From: Pyrinomonadaceae bacterium
GTDB taxonomy: Bacteria; Acidobacteriota; Blastocatellia; Pyrinomonadales; Pyrinomonadaceae
Direction of reading: 5' to 3'
Assembly (NCBI GenBank): GCA_030841085.1
Contig: JAVEDP010000025.1
Location: 310,001-374,000, forward strand
DNA length: 64,000 bases
Below, one piece after another: positions 25,764 to 35,310 of the stretch; position 1 is the first letter of the stretch; every line of letters starts with the position of its first letter. The notes beneath the pieces were generated by a model, which saw only the letters and a list, made by a program, of their open reading frames with translations, was not told where the DNA came from and made no database searches. The translations under genes were made by a program, and so were the position numbers.

Positions 25764-27980
25764 CTAACGACGCACGGTCATACTCAGCGTGCCGACGTTT
25801 CCGCTGCTGTCAAAAGCCCGCAAGCTGACCGTATGTTCACCACCGGCCAGAGTCCGCAGGGTCACCGAGTATCGCTCGTGCCCGCTGTCGGCGATGCCAT
25901 CATCCGGGAACAAGGGAGTCCAAGGTCCGCCATCAACGCTGAAATCCGCCCGCTTGATTTTGCCAGTCGCGTCGTCAGCGTCGAATCCGATCGCCGCTGC
26001 GCTGCCGACCGGTTGCCCGGCAGCAACGCGTATCACCGGGGGCGTATTATCAATATCTACCGGTTCGCTTAAACGCTCGCCGCTCAGCGCTTCTCCCGCC
26101 GCATTCTCCGGAGCGTCTGAAGCCGTAACCTTAATGATGTAGCGACCGTCGGCCAGTGTTGCTCCATCGATCGTATAAAAATTATCACGCAACTTATCTT
26201 TCAGCAGTCGAAAAGTCGTTTCGTTCAGCGCCCGGTAGTAAATTGCGTACTCCAGCGTGTCGCCGTTTCGGTCCTCGGCCTGCCATTGAAACGAGCGTGC
26301 ACCACGTTGAAAAATACGTCGCGGCGCCACCTGGGCCACGGCCCCAAACAGGGACGGGTCGAGCCCGGACGATTCGATGTTGGGGTCAACCTGGATCTGC
26401 GCGCCCGGTTGCAAGCCAATGCCGAAAGGCAATGACGTAATAGACAAGACTTCGGGAGCCACGTTTCTTGGCAAGTACGCAAGCGTGGCATCTTCCATCC
26501 AGGCCGCAGCGCCGGCGCCGCCGCCGTGAAGCGTCGCGCGCCATTGGATAAAGCGCGCGCGCGGACTGGTCACTTGAGTGCCGTCGGCGTTGCGATACGT
26601 AGTACTCCATTCGCTCCAGGTCGTATCAGGACGCTCGCCATTCCCGCTGCGCGTCTGTAGCTCCACCTTACCCGCGCCCCGCCACCAAATGCGGCCCCAT
26701 GTCGCAGTTAGCTTTGCGTCGCGCACTGGTGATTCATACGAGCCCTCGGCGACCGTTTCCCTGCCAAAGCGAAACAGTTTTCCCTGGTTGCTGGAGGCTG
26801 CATACATTTGACCGGCCCGCGTCAGGAAAGACGAAATTTGTCCTTCAGTCGATTGCAGAAGAAGCGTGTCGCGTCCGTCATTGGTAACCGAATAGATTCG
26901 TCCTTTATCGGCAGTGCCAATCAAGACACTTCCCTGCTCCAGCGCGGGTGCAATGGCAAATGCAGTGACCGACGTTGAACTCCAGACAACGTCGGCGCCA
27001 CCATCAGGTAATATGCGAAATACGACACTGCGCGCATTTGTCAGGTCCGTTCGACTGCGCGCCGCAGTCGCTGCTGCTTGAATAGGATTGCCGGCTTCAT
27101 CAATTGCCGTAATCGTTACCGATGTTGCAGCCGTGCCACCCGCCTCGCCCGTTTGCGGAACGGCCACGGTAGTCGATTGTTGACGGCTGGTCGCCGCACT
27201 ATCGCTAAGCGCCAGCGCGTATATCGATCCATCCGCCGCCGGCGCCAGCGCATGAATCTCGCGCAAAGGAGCGTCAAACAAAGCAAATGCTTTTCCCTCG
27301 GGAGATATGCGCAACACCAACCCGCCCGGATCGGTTCCCGCAATCAAATCTCCCTGCGACGTCACCGCCAGGGACATCACATGAGTTTGATTGGTTGATA
27401 ACAAAAGCGACGATTCTGGTTTCGCACCGGCGCTGCGAACTCGATAAAGTTTGCCGCTGTCTCCGGTGCCGACGGCGAGCGATCCGTCATTTAAGATCGC
27501 CAGCGACCAGATATACTTGTCGCCTGGATCAAAAAAAACTTCTGCGTGTCCATCGGCGGTGATGTGATAGACCTTGCCGTCGGGAGAACTGCCGGCATAG
27601 AGCGAGCCATCGCGCGCGACCGCCAACGCGGTGACGTCGAGTTCTGCCGCGTCGTACAACAACGCACCATGTCCGTCAGCTCCAACGCGAAAAATTTTTC
27701 CATCATGGCCCGTGCCGAGATAGATGTTTCCCTGGCCGTCGATCGCGGTGGACCACACAAACGCCTGTTGGGTATTGAATATTTCAGCCACGTTGGGCGC
27801 CAGCGTCAGGACGCCTGTGTCGCTAATTGATATGCCGCGGGCATCGCCCTTGAGTAGTTCAGCGCGGCTGCCTGTTTGCCAAATCACAGGCTGGCCGGCG
27901 TAAATCGGCGGCGCTGATACGAGAAGCGCGAGCGTTAGCATCAGGGCTGCCGAATAGTCTTTTAGTTTTGCTGTCAACAT
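25764..27980 (-). CDS. Exported beta-propeller protein with C-terminal Ig-like modules
   Basis: 738 residues from ATG 27980; the open frame starts at 28028 inside the preceding gene. A signal peptide ends near APPIYAGQ. About residues 35-400 hold repeated propeller blades with the wording DGNIYLGTGHDGKIFRV, DGSLYAGSSPDGKVYHI and DGSLAVGTGDSGKLYRV. The C-terminal 300 residues are beta-sandwich-like, with SFQWQAEDRNGDTLEYAIYYR and GEHTVSLRAFDSSGNVG reminiscent of Y_Y_Y/fibronectin-type modules. It seems to be a periplasmic or surface structural or binding protein; no enzyme motif is visible. It lies ten bases behind the ThiF-like gene as last gene of an operon. Confidence 0.78.
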   Translation of the reverse strand: MLTAKLKDYSAALMLTLALLVSAPPIYAGQPVIWQTGSRAELLKGDARGISISDTGVLTLAPNVAEIFNTQQAFVWSTAIDGQGNIYLGTGHDGKIFRVGADGHGALLYDAAELDVTALAVARDGSLYAGSSPDGKVYHITADGHAEVFFDPGDKYIWSLAILNDGSLAVGTGDSGKLYRVRSAGAKPESSLLLSTNQTHVMSLAVTSQGDLIAGTDPGGLVLRISPEGKAFALFDAPLREIHALAPAADGSIYALALSDSAATSRQQSTTVAVPQTGEAGGTAATSVTITAIDEAGNPIQAAATAARSRTDLTNARSVVFRILPDGGADVVWSSTSVTAFAIAPALEQGSVLIGTADKGRIYSVTNDGRDTLLLQSTEGQISSFLTRAGQMYAASSNQGKLFRFGRETVAEGSYESPVRDAKLTATWGRIWWRGAGKVELQTRSGNGERPDTTWSEWSTTYRNADGTQVTSPRARFIQWRATLHGGGAGAAAWMEDATLAYLPRNVAPEVLSITSLPFGIGLQPGAQIQVDPNIESSGLDPSLFGAVAQVAPRRIFQRGARSFQWQAEDRNGDTLEYAIYYRALNETTFRLLKDKLRDNFYTIDGATLADGRYIIKVTASDAPENAAGEALSGERLSEPVDIDNTPPVIRVAAGQPVGSAAAIGFDADDATGKIKRADFSVDGGPWTPLFPDDGIADSGHERYSVTLRTLAGGEHTVSLRAFDSSGNVGTLSMTVRR

Positions 27981-27990
27981 ATATGCGTTT

Positions 27991-29010
27991 CTAGTTCCCG
28001 ATGTATTTAGCGTAAAGCGACCGTGCAATCTGCACTTCGCTGGTGCCGCTGATGATAGAACGCGCGTCCTGAAACACTGTCATTTCATATTGGCCGGTGC
28101 GGAAGCGCAACAGATAGTCATTGAATTTCACTTCGCCCGTTGCTTTTAGCCGCGCCGCAAGCTGACCAAAATCAAGCTGCGTTGCCTGCGCAGGCGAAAT
28201 TTGAACGGCATTCCGTCCGCACAACACGGCCGCAAAATCACCGGCCACAGCTTCAAGCGTTTCAAATTTTTCGAGCGCACAAGTAATACAACCAGGCGCC
28301 GGCGGCCCGGGATTGATCTTTCGCCATTCGTTTCGCCAGACATCAAACTGCAGCAACGATCGATGCAAACTTTCAACTTGGCCGGTTAACAATTTCAACG
28401 CTTCCGCGACTTGAACGGCGGCGACGATGCTGATTATCGGCATGATGACGCCGGCAGTATCGCAGGTCGGCGCGCTGGCAGCGGGCGGCGCTTCTTCAAA
28501 AACGCAGCGCAGACAAGCAGTTTGATGCGGCCTGATGGTCATTGTTACGCCATAGGATCCAACTGCTGCTCCATAAATCCAGTCGATTTCATGTTTGACG
28601 CAGGCGTCGTTAATCAAATAGCGCGTGGCAAAATTATCCGTGCCATCAAGCACCACATCGCAATCCTTAATCAGCCGTTCAATGTTCGACTTATTGACGT
28701 CAGCGATTTCGGGTTCAACGGCGATGCCGGCGGCAAACTCGCGAATATGATTCGCAGCCGCAATTGCTTTTGGCGTTCGCTCCAGCGCGTCGCGCTCCGT
28801 GAACATTGTCTGCCGTTGCAGATTCGAAGCTTCAACGAAATCACGATCGACAATCCTCAAGTTCCCAACACCGGCGCGCGCCAGGCTTTCCGCCTGCGCT
28901 GAACCGAGCGCACCGCAACCGACGATCAGGACGCGAGAGCGCAACAGGCGCGCCTGCCCTTCCTTACCGATGCCGCTAAATAAGATCTGTCTGCTGTAAC
29001 GTTCGTCCAT
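27991..29010 (-). CDS. ThiF/MoeB-type E1-like adenylyltransferase
   Basis: 339 residues from ATG 29010 (MDERYSRQILF, the usual opening of the family); the open frame runs further upstream. It has the nucleotide-binding GCGALGS, the adenylation motif DRDFVEASNLQRQ, DxTDNFATRYLIND, the probable catalytic Cys in APTCDTAGV, and zinc cysteines CLRC and CITC. These enzymes adenylate the C-terminus of a ubiquitin-like sulfur carrier (ThiS or MoaD) for thiamine or molybdopterin synthesis; no carrier gene is close, so which pathway is unknown. A C-terminal tail of about 70 residues is not a rhodanese domain. It lies 11 bases behind aroDE. Confidence 0.9.
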   Translation of the reverse strand: MDERYSRQILFSGIGKEGQARLLRSRVLIVGCGALGSAQAESLARAGVGNLRIVDRDFVEASNLQRQTMFTERDALERTPKAIAAANHIREFAAGIAVEPEIADVNKSNIERLIKDCDVVLDGTDNFATRYLINDACVKHEIDWIYGAAVGSYGVTMTIRPHQTACLRCVFEEAPPAASAPTCDTAGVIMPIISIVAAVQVAEALKLLTGQVESLHRSLLQFDVWRNEWRKINPGPPAPGCITCALEKFETLEAVAGDFAAVLCGRNAVQISPAQATQLDFGQLAARLKATGEVKFNDYLLRFRTGQYEMTVFQDARSIISGTSEVQIARSLYAKYIGN

Positions 29011-29021
29011 TAAACAGGCAC

Positions 29022-30545
29022 TCAATGATTTGAGCTCAGCGCTTCTAACGCAGCAGTTTGCATAACGTCGACGTTCGCAGTCTCGCCAGTCCAAAGTTGA
29101 AATTGCTGCGCGGCCTGGGCCAACAGCATCGGCAACCCACCCAACGTTTCACAACCAGCGGCCTCGGCCTCGCGTATAAAATGCGTCACCTGAGGATTGT
29201 AAACTAAGTCGTAAGCCAGACGCGCGCCGCGGAGCTGTTGTGCAATAACGGGCGTTTCGAGTTCGCCCAAACCTTTTGTGCCGAGCGGCGTCGCGTTAAT
29301 GACTACATCAAAATCTGCGAAGACTGCGCCCTGCAGTTCGCTATAAGAACTGGACCAGCGGTCGGCGAGCGCTTTCGCCTTTTGCTGGTCACGCGCGAAA
29401 ATGGTGACCCTCGCCTTTTCCTGATTCAGGGTGTACAAAGCCGCGCACGCCGCGCCTCCGCCACCGATAATCGCTACGCGGGCGTTTTGGAGAGAACCAA
29501 ACCGATTTTTTAGCTGTGCAATAAACGCGCTGGCGTCAGTGTTGTAGCCGCACAAACGATCGTCCTCAACAACCACGGTGTTGACCGCGCCTATTTCACG
29601 CGCACCCGGTTCAATCCAATCAAGCTCGGCGAGGACGTCACTTTTGTGCGGCGCGGTGACACTCAAACCGCGCAGACGCCAATCGATCTCGCGGGTGCGC
29701 GGATGGACCATCAGTTTAAAGAACGCCTTGAGATCGCGAACCTCAAACGGGATGTAAACAGCATTCGTTCCAAGACTCGCGAAGGCGGCGTTATGAATTT
29801 GCGGCGAGATGGAATGGGAAACCGGGTTGCCGACCAAACCAGTGATCGCAGTTTCGCGAGTGAGCTGCTTAACGCGATAGACGCTGGTCAGTTCTTCAAT
29901 GGTTAGCTGGCCCACAGCCGTGGCGCGTACCTTTCCGAGCGAGCCATAAGTCAGGAAAGCGCCGCGCGCGGGGCCAAGGATGCGCGTGGCCACACCAGCC
30001 GGTCCCATGCCGATGGGAATAATTTCGCGGCCGTCGCGTTTCGCCTTCTCCAGAAGATCAAAAGCCGGCAAACACTCGACCGCATCATTGATGCGGACGG
30101 CGATTTTCAACACGCGCGCAGCCGTCGCAGCTAACCGCTCAAATATTGTGCAAAGGTCAGGCGGCAGCTGGTCATTATTGTGATGCGAGCAAATCACGCG
30201 CGACCAATCTACCGGCACCGTGTCTCGAGCTAGTTGTTCGGCAATATCTAGTTCCAGATCAACGAAATTTGCAGGAAGCTGCAAACCTTGCTCGCGCCAA
30301 AAGCGCAAACGCGTTTCAAAATCCGCGTCAGATCGTCCGCCTTCGTCGGCGGCACGGAAAGTAATAATGGTCGGTCGCGGACAGGTTGCGAGAAGTTCAT
30401 GCAGTGCGTCGAGATTCTGCAGTGCCTCGACCATGAAACAATCGAGTCGAATCTCGATCAGATTGTTATGTTCAGCGGCGTCCCGCACCGCCTGGACAAC
30501 GGACGGCAAGTCGGCTTCGCAAATTGAGATACAAACGGTCGACAT
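29022..30545 (-). CDS. aroDE: Bifunctional 3-dehydroquinate dehydratase / shikimate dehydrogenase
   Basis: 507 residues from ATG 30545 (MSTVCISI); an ATG at 30557 is also in frame and no ribosome binding site decides. The N-terminal type I dehydratase (about 1-220) has EIRLDC, the general-base region VICSHHN, and the Schiff-base Lys in VLKIAVRIND. The C-terminal shikimate dehydrogenase (about 230-505) has NPVSHSISPQIHNAAF, the catalytic Lys in LSVTAPHKSD, GGGGAACAALYTL for NADP, and NATPLGTKG. Together they catalyse steps three and four of aromatic amino-acid synthesis. The same fusion is known in plants and Chlamydia. Confidence 0.95.
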   Translation of the reverse strand: MSTVCISICEADLPSVVQAVRDAAEHNNLIEIRLDCFMVEALQNLDALHELLATCPRPTIITFRAADEGGRSDADFETRLRFWREQGLQLPANFVDLELDIAEQLARDTVPVDWSRVICSHHNNDQLPPDLCTIFERLAATAARVLKIAVRINDAVECLPAFDLLEKAKRDGREIIPIGMGPAGVATRILGPARGAFLTYGSLGKVRATAVGQLTIEELTSVYRVKQLTRETAITGLVGNPVSHSISPQIHNAAFASLGTNAVYIPFEVRDLKAFFKLMVHPRTREIDWRLRGLSVTAPHKSDVLAELDWIEPGAREIGAVNTVVVEDDRLCGYNTDASAFIAQLKNRFGSLQNARVAIIGGGGAACAALYTLNQEKARVTIFARDQQKAKALADRWSSSYSELQGAVFADFDVVINATPLGTKGLGELETPVIAQQLRGARLAYDLVYNPQVTHFIREAEAAGCETLGGLPMLLAQAAQQFQLWTGETANVDVMQTAALEALSSNH

Positions 30546-30638
30546 ACTTGTAAGCATCAAACAAAACTTAAGGCGATCCCGTCACCTTGCCTGATTGACG
30601 GCATCGCCCACATGAGAAACAGTTTCAAATTAGTAATG

Positions 30639-31166
30639 TTATTTGGACGCGTCGCTTGAAGCATCGAGGTGCTTTGTCGGAGCCTCGGCGCCCAGGTGTC
30701 GCGTCGTTCCTTCGGTCACGCTCGGCGGCGGCGCCATTAACTCACCAGTGCTGCGTGCAGAAAATACTTCAACGCGCGGAGGTGCGGGCAGCGCGGGCTG
30801 AATAGAATCTGTACCGCCGACTGCTCGTTTCCCTTCCCGCACCCGAATGTATTGCGCGACGCCGCTACCCATCATGGAAAAAGCCGGGATCATCATCCAG
30901 AACCACCAGCCTCGGCCCATCGGCGAAAAGGAAAGCGCGATCGAAACAAGCAGAAAAGCGAGACCCATAAATGCGTTTCTAAACGCGCTATCCATGGTCC
31001 CCTCTCGTCTCCTTTTCCGGCCACGCCTGCCAAAATCGAATTCATCGCTTTGCGCCTCCGGTAACTGGCCAGACAGTGCCTGTGGAATCAGCTTGATGTT
31101 CGCACCACAGGAGCGGCAAAAGCCGGCGCCTTCCACGTTTTGGGTGGCACATTTAGGACAAAACAT
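30639..31166 (-). CDS. Zinc-ribbon membrane protein
   Basis: 175 residues. It starts with a zinc ribbon, FCPKCATQNVEGAGFCRSCG, followed by a basic linker (GRRGRKRRREG) and a hydrophobic hairpin of two short helices (about residues 64-82 and 88-105, the second WWFWMMIPAFSMMGSGVAQY). The C-terminus is polar and Pro-rich. This zinc-ribbon plus membrane-segment layout recurs in several genes of the window. Function unknown; a role in membrane-associated signalling or protein binding is possible. Confidence 0.8.
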   Translation of the reverse strand: MFCPKCATQNVEGAGFCRSCGANIKLIPQALSGQLPEAQSDEFDFGRRGRKRRREGTMDSAFRNAFMGLAFLLVSIALSFSPMGRGWWFWMMIPAFSMMGSGVAQYIRVREGKRAVGGTDSIQPALPAPPRVEVFSARSTGELMAPPPSVTEGTTRHLGAEAPTKHLDASSDASK

Positions 31167-31189
31167 TCTGGCCTCCGATCATTGACGTA

Positions 31190-31281
31190 GTGGCATAGAC
31201 TTTTTAGTCTGTGCTTCCCACCTAGTGGCATAGACTTTAGTCTGTGCTTCTCACGAGGCCACAGACTAAAGTCTATGCCAC
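31190..31281. repeat. Hairpin repeat, family 5 (copy a)
   Basis: Three copies of GTGGCATAGACTTTAGTCTGTG occur at 31190-31214 (two extra T), 31225-31247, and inverted at 31259-31281. Each contains the palindrome AGACTTTAGTCT. The inverted pair would form a long hairpin between the rlmB stop and the zinc-ribbon gene. Another copy pair is at 52365-52500. Confidence 0.93.
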
Positions 31282-31285
31282 CGGT

Positions 31286-32131
31286 TCACTTCTTTTCCGA
31301 TCGCTGGCGCAACGCCTCGTAAAGAATTACCCCAGCGGCAACGGAAACGTTCAACGATTCTATCCTGCCGCGCAACGGAATACGAACTAAGGTGTCGCAA
31401 CGTTCCTGCACCAGACGATGCAAACCCGCGGCTTCGTTTCCCAAAAACAAAGCACTGGGCACGGTCCAGTCCCATTGTGTGTAGTTCGCAGACGCATCGC
31501 CGGTTGCACCGACGACCCAGATGTTGAGTTGTTTCAGTCGCTCGATCAGTTGGACCAGGTTGGTTACGCGGGCCACGGCAATGTGTTCGAGCGCGCCGGC
31601 CGCTGCTTTCGCAACCGTCGCGGTTAACCCAGCCGCGCGCCGTTCGGGAATGAATACGCCGTCAACTCCGGCGCACTCGGCCGTTCTCAGGATCGCGCCG
31701 AGGTTCCGTGGATCCTCAATCGCATCGAGGCCCAGCACCAGCGGCTGTTGCCCGGTGTTCATCATTGCCGCAAGTCGTTCGAGAAGTTCCTCCGCGTCGT
31801 AATAACCTGATGCCGCGGTGCGGGCCATCACACCTTGATGCGTCAATCCCGGCAACAAGCGGTCAAGCACCAGGCGCGGCGCGCGGTGAATGGGAACGCG
31901 GGCAACTTTCGCCAGTTCAAGCAACTCCTTCAAGCGCTCATGCCGCGCGCCTTCAGCGATTGTGATTTGCTGTAACGGACGATGACCGGAACGCAGAGCT
32001 TCAAGCACGGGTATCAGCCCGTAGATTGCATGGTCCACTTCTGTTGCCGCGCTATCTTCCCGCTCATTATGAGCAGGAAATGGCGATCGGAAAGCAGTTC
32101 CATCGCGAGGCGATTTGTGCAACTTAGGCAT
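31286..32131 (-). CDS. rlmB: 23S rRNA 2'-O-ribose methyltransferase, RlmB/TrmH family
   Basis: 281 residues. The N-terminal substrate-binding domain (IYGLIPVLEALRSG, about residues 35-110) is followed by a SPOUT knot methyltransferase with the three family motifs: DPRNLGAILRTAE, LFLGNEAAGL and IPLRGRIESLNVSVAAGVILYEAL. It should use S-adenosylmethionine to methylate a ribose in 23S rRNA (G2251 for RlmB). The start overlaps the end of the upstream zinc-ribbon gene by eight bases, so the two are coupled. Confidence 0.93.
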   Translation of the reverse strand: MPKLHKSPRDGTAFRSPFPAHNEREDSAATEVDHAIYGLIPVLEALRSGHRPLQQITIAEGARHERLKELLELAKVARVPIHRAPRLVLDRLLPGLTHQGVMARTAASGYYDAEELLERLAAMMNTGQQPLVLGLDAIEDPRNLGAILRTAECAGVDGVFIPERRAAGLTATVAKAAAGALEHIAVARVTNLVQLIERLKQLNIWVVGATGDASANYTQWDWTVPSALFLGNEAAGLHRLVQERCDTLVRIPLRGRIESLNVSVAAGVILYEALRQRSEKK

Positions 32132-33167
32132 TGGTGTCGATCAGTTGGTGTGTGCGCAAATAAAAACGAAGCCGCGAGTAGCCTGAAAACTGCGATTCGT
32201 TGCTGGTCTCAGTAGCGCTGCCGAGGCTAACCTTTCCTGGCCGACTCCGCCGTAACCCGGTTGACTGATTTTGTTGCTCCGATCGCCAAACCGGTTCCAG
32301 TGTTTTCCGCACTGCGTTGTAGGTTTGATCGAAGACAATTCCGGGGACGCGTTCGCGAAAAACTTCGATGAGAATCGACATGTTCTCGGCAGCGACCAGC
32401 CGTTTCCTTTCCGCCAAACAAGAAAAGTCGAAACTGCCGGAAGCGATTCGGTATGGAGTAGTCCCCTGCTTCGCAAATAGATCTATAACACTTTCATCGG
32501 CAAAGAATTGATCGGCCGCCAGCACGCGGTTCTCCTTGCCTTTTCTTTCTTCCTGCAACTCCACCCGCTTGCGCGTGATGCGCCCCGAAACTATCAGAAC
32601 AAAATCGTCCCAAGACATTTCTTGTGGTTGCGATTGTGGCGATTGAAAGCCATGCAAACCGTCGTCATGGAATTCGAGTGCACGTAGTTTAACCGGCGGG
32701 TCCAAACCAAGCGCCGCATCAGCAACGATCAGAGTGGCTAACTGAGCGTCTTTCAAACGATGCTGAATAAGTTCCGCGTCATCTTTACTGCTCGATCGCG
32801 CCAGCGGCAACGGGATTTCAGAAGCAACGATCCGTTGCAGCTCGTCGTTTTCCAGTCGCAAAAAATCAGCTAACTCGGCTAGACGGCTCTCGCTAAGATT
32901 TGCAGCCGGAGCCAGAAGGATGTTGTTATATCCGTGCTCCCATTTCTCCAGCGGCCTTAGTGCCGGCTTTTGCAAGACGACGGCCGCTGACTGCGCCGGC
33001 AGGGCGGCGCCACAGTAGAGGCAATTGGTACGGGTGGGAGGATTTGCTCGCAAGCACGATTCACAACGCACCATCTGGTCCGGTGTAAATGAACGCGGCG
33101 GCAATTCCGATGGTTCATCGTTAAGCACGGAAATGTTTTCGTTATCTTTCGGCAACTGCTTCTCCAA
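32124..33167 (-). CDS. Zinc-ribbon protein of unknown function
   Basis: 347 residues, cytoplasmic. A zinc ribbon lies near the N-terminus (CESCLRANPPTRTNCLYCG, about residues 35-53). The rest is a mixed alpha/beta region without recognised motif, for example NNILLAPAANLSESRLAELADFLRL and the WDDFVLIVSGRITRKR stretch, which looks like a beta-sheet domain. It overlaps rlmB and is divergent from the lipoprotein gene at 33231, sharing a 63-base promoter region. No family recognised. Confidence 0.75.
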   Translation of the reverse strand: MEKQLPKDNENISVLNDEPSELPPRSFTPDQMVRCESCLRANPPTRTNCLYCGAALPAQSAAVVLQKPALRPLEKWEHGYNNILLAPAANLSESRLAELADFLRLENDELQRIVASEIPLPLARSSSKDDAELIQHRLKDAQLATLIVADAALGLDPPVKLRALEFHDDGLHGFQSPQSQPQEMSWDDFVLIVSGRITRKRVELQEERKGKENRVLAADQFFADESVIDLFAKQGTTPYRIASGSFDFSCLAERKRLVAAENMSILIEVFRERVPGIVFDQTYNAVRKTLEPVWRSEQQNQSTGLRRSRPGKVSLGSATETSNESQFSGYSRLRFYLRTHQLIDTNA

Positions 33168-33230
33168 CGATTTGGATTATACGACGCGAATTGCTTGTTC
33201 GAAATGCGGGATAGGAACTGCATTCAATCA

Positions 33231-34076
33231 ATGACCCAGCCAAGAGCATTCAAGGCGTTTGTTTTTCTCGCGCTGCTAATGGCGGTTCAAGCCTGCGCCC
33301 CAACTGTGCCGCCGAATGCGGCCGGCCCGCGTGGCAACGCCGCGCCCTATCCGGTTCTGCTGGCAGCGGACAATCACCGAACAGAAGCAGCGACTGCGGC
33401 GATCAATCACCTGACGGGGACGGCTGTTGACAGCGCGACTGCTCCGTCTTTACAACCCGTCACCGCAACGATCGAAAGACTGCCCCAGTCCACTCCCTCT
33501 GGGTTGTTTCTTCCCAAGCTGGGCGCTAACGCAACCATGAATGAGGAGGAGACTCGTGAATCGCTGCGTCGCTTTATTAGCGATTGGCAGGGACCGATTG
33601 GCGCCGACCCGGCGAAACTCTCATTGGTTGAAAGAGTGGACCAGCCGGATGGTTCAAAGGTCGCGCGTTATGAACAGCGCGCGTTTCGGCATCCTATTCG
33701 CGGAAATTACGGCAAGCTCGAAATCCGTTTCACTCCGGAACGTCGGGTACTGAACATCATCAGCACTTGTATCCCCGATGCCGACAAAATCCAAACAGCA
33801 CTCGCAGCCGTGACTATTAAGCTCAAACCCGAGGACGCTATACAACAACTGGCAACAAAAGAGATTGCCTATTCCGGTACCGGCGCGACGTCGCTCACAT
33901 TCCGGCCGACTGCAAACAACAAGCTCGAACCTCATGAACTTGTCACCTTCGTCACGGCGGCTGGCCAAACAAATGCACTGGCGTTTTATGTCGCTTGGGA
34001 GATCGGTATTAGCGGCGCGCCTTTCCAGATGGTTTACGTCGATGCCGTCACCGGAGAAGTAGTTGGCACTCGATAA
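33231..34076 (+). CDS. Putative lipoprotein with C-terminal PepSY-like segment
   Basis: 281 residues from ATG 33231 (MTQPRAFKAF); the frame opens 12 codons earlier. The signal sequence ends in MAVQAC, a workable lipobox, so the mature protein would start at that Cys and be lipid-anchored. The C-terminal half has two PepSY-like stretches: KLEIRFTPERRVLNI ... IKLKPEDAIQQLATKEIAYSG, and a final FQMVYVDAVTGEVVGTR, the typical ending of that fold. PepSY-type domains often bind or inhibit peptidases, but no protease gene is adjacent. Function unknown. Confidence 0.72.
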   Translation: MTQPRAFKAFVFLALLMAVQACAPTVPPNAAGPRGNAAPYPVLLAADNHRTEAATAAINHLTGTAVDSATAPSLQPVTATIERLPQSTPSGLFLPKLGANATMNEEETRESLRRFISDWQGPIGADPAKLSLVERVDQPDGSKVARYEQRAFRHPIRGNYGKLEIRFTPERRVLNIISTCIPDADKIQTALAAVTIKLKPEDAIQQLATKEIAYSGTGATSLTFRPTANNKLEPHELVTFVTAAGQTNALAFYVAWEIGISGAPFQMVYVDAVTGEVVGTR

Positions 34077-34184
34077 CGCCGGAACTTCTCTTTGACTGAC
34101 GCTTTCACATCCTGTGCTTGACCAATCAGAGACAAAAAAGCATCCTAGAAACGATTCTAAATTCTTATTGGAAGTAATTATCAG

Positions 34185-34913
34185 ATGAATAACTTTGATC
34201 CGGCGAATAACGTTTCATGGAAGTTGGGCCATCGCGGGAGAGTGGCGGTTTTCATTGATGGAAACAATCTTTTCCACGCCGCTCGTTTTCACAACATCGA
34301 CATCGACTACAACAAATTGTTGCGCGTGTTGCTGGGCGACGGACGGTTGTTGCGCGCCTTCTTTTACACCGGAGTCGATGTGGGCGCCGAACGACAGCAG
34401 GGCTTTTTACTCTGGATGCGCCGCAATGGATTTCGTGTCATTCAGAAAGAGTTGAAGACCTTCTACGATGGCAGCCGCAAGGCCAACCTCGATGTTGAGA
34501 TCGCCGTCGATATGCTTTCACTGGCAGGCCGGTACGACACCGCTGTCCTTGTTTCGGGTGACGAAGACTTTGTTTACGCGGTCAATGCTGTTGCTTACAA
34601 AGGATGCCGTGTAGAGATCGCGGGCTTTCGTTCCAACACAGCGCCGAAGCTGATCGACGTCGCCGATTACTTTATTGATTTGGGAGAGATAGCCGATCGC
34701 GTCCGCAAGGATGTTGTTCAAGGCGCGCGCTACGATGAGCGCGAGATTCTTGAGCAACAGCCGGCGCACTATCTGCACGAGCAAATTCACATTCAGGAAA
34801 CGAATGATGGGTTTGAGACTGCCATGCGCGTCCTGGTAGAAACAACTCTTGAACCGGATGACACGGAATTTGCCGATGGCGCCGAATTCATCCGCGTGAC
34901 TGACGAGCAGTGA
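34185..34913 (+). CDS. NYN-domain protein, LabA/DUF88-like
   Basis: 242 residues. About residues 18-170 form a NYN (PIN-like nuclease) domain with the acidic residues in the expected places: VAVFIDGNNLFHA, KANLDVEIAVDMLSLAG and AVLVSGDEDFVYAV. This arrangement of Asp residues binds divalent metal and in several relatives cleaves RNA. The C-terminal 70 residues are acidic and probably a flexible tail. It is followed closely by a DUF2203 gene. RNase activity is inferred from the family. Confidence 0.88.
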   Translation: MNNFDPANNVSWKLGHRGRVAVFIDGNNLFHAARFHNIDIDYNKLLRVLLGDGRLLRAFFYTGVDVGAERQQGFLLWMRRNGFRVIQKELKTFYDGSRKANLDVEIAVDMLSLAGRYDTAVLVSGDEDFVYAVNAVAYKGCRVEIAGFRSNTAPKLIDVADYFIDLGEIADRVRKDVVQGARYDEREILEQQPAHYLHEQIHIQETNDGFETAMRVLVETTLEPDDTEFADGAEFIRVTDEQ

Positions 34914-34932
34914 GTTCAAACTATTGAGTGAT

Positions 34933-35310
34933 ATGAAGCTATTTACCGTTGAGGAAGCGAATGCTTTACTGCCTTCAGTGCGGCAACTTCTCAAGCGACT
35001 GCAGCGCTTTCGCCACCGTTTAGCTGGTTATAAAGTGGAGGCCAGGCAAGCCGCGGAGCAAGCCGATCAGGGCGGCGGAGGCATCTCAAGCGGTCTATTC
35101 TATGCGCGTTTGCTTACCAATTTCGCGGGCGAGATGAGTAGTCTCGAGGCGATGGGCGTGCAATTGAAGGATTTTGAACGCGGCCTGGTCGACTTTCCTT
35201 CTTTGCGCGATGGCCGCGTCGTCCTGCTGTGTTGGCAGTTGGACGAAGGCGATGAGCTTGAATGGTGGCATGATATGGATACCGGATTCGGCGGCCGGAC
35301 GCCGATCTAA
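34933..35310 (+). CDS. DUF2203-family protein
   Basis: 125 residues from ATG 34933, or 128 from a TTG at 34924; neither has a strong ribosome binding site. It opens KLFTVEEANALLPSVRQLLKRL, has a helical middle, and ends with the family signature VDFPSLRDGRVVLLCWQLDEGDELEWWHDMDTGFGGRTPI in parts (here cited by its key words FPSLRDG, LLCW, WWHD and GFGGR). The function of the family is unknown. It lies right behind the NYN gene. Confidence 0.85.
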   Translation: MKLFTVEEANALLPSVRQLLKRLQRFRHRLAGYKVEARQAAEQADQGGGGISSGLFYARLLTNFAGEMSSLEAMGVQLKDFERGLVDFPSLRDGRVVLLCWQLDEGDELEWWHDMDTGFGGRTPI

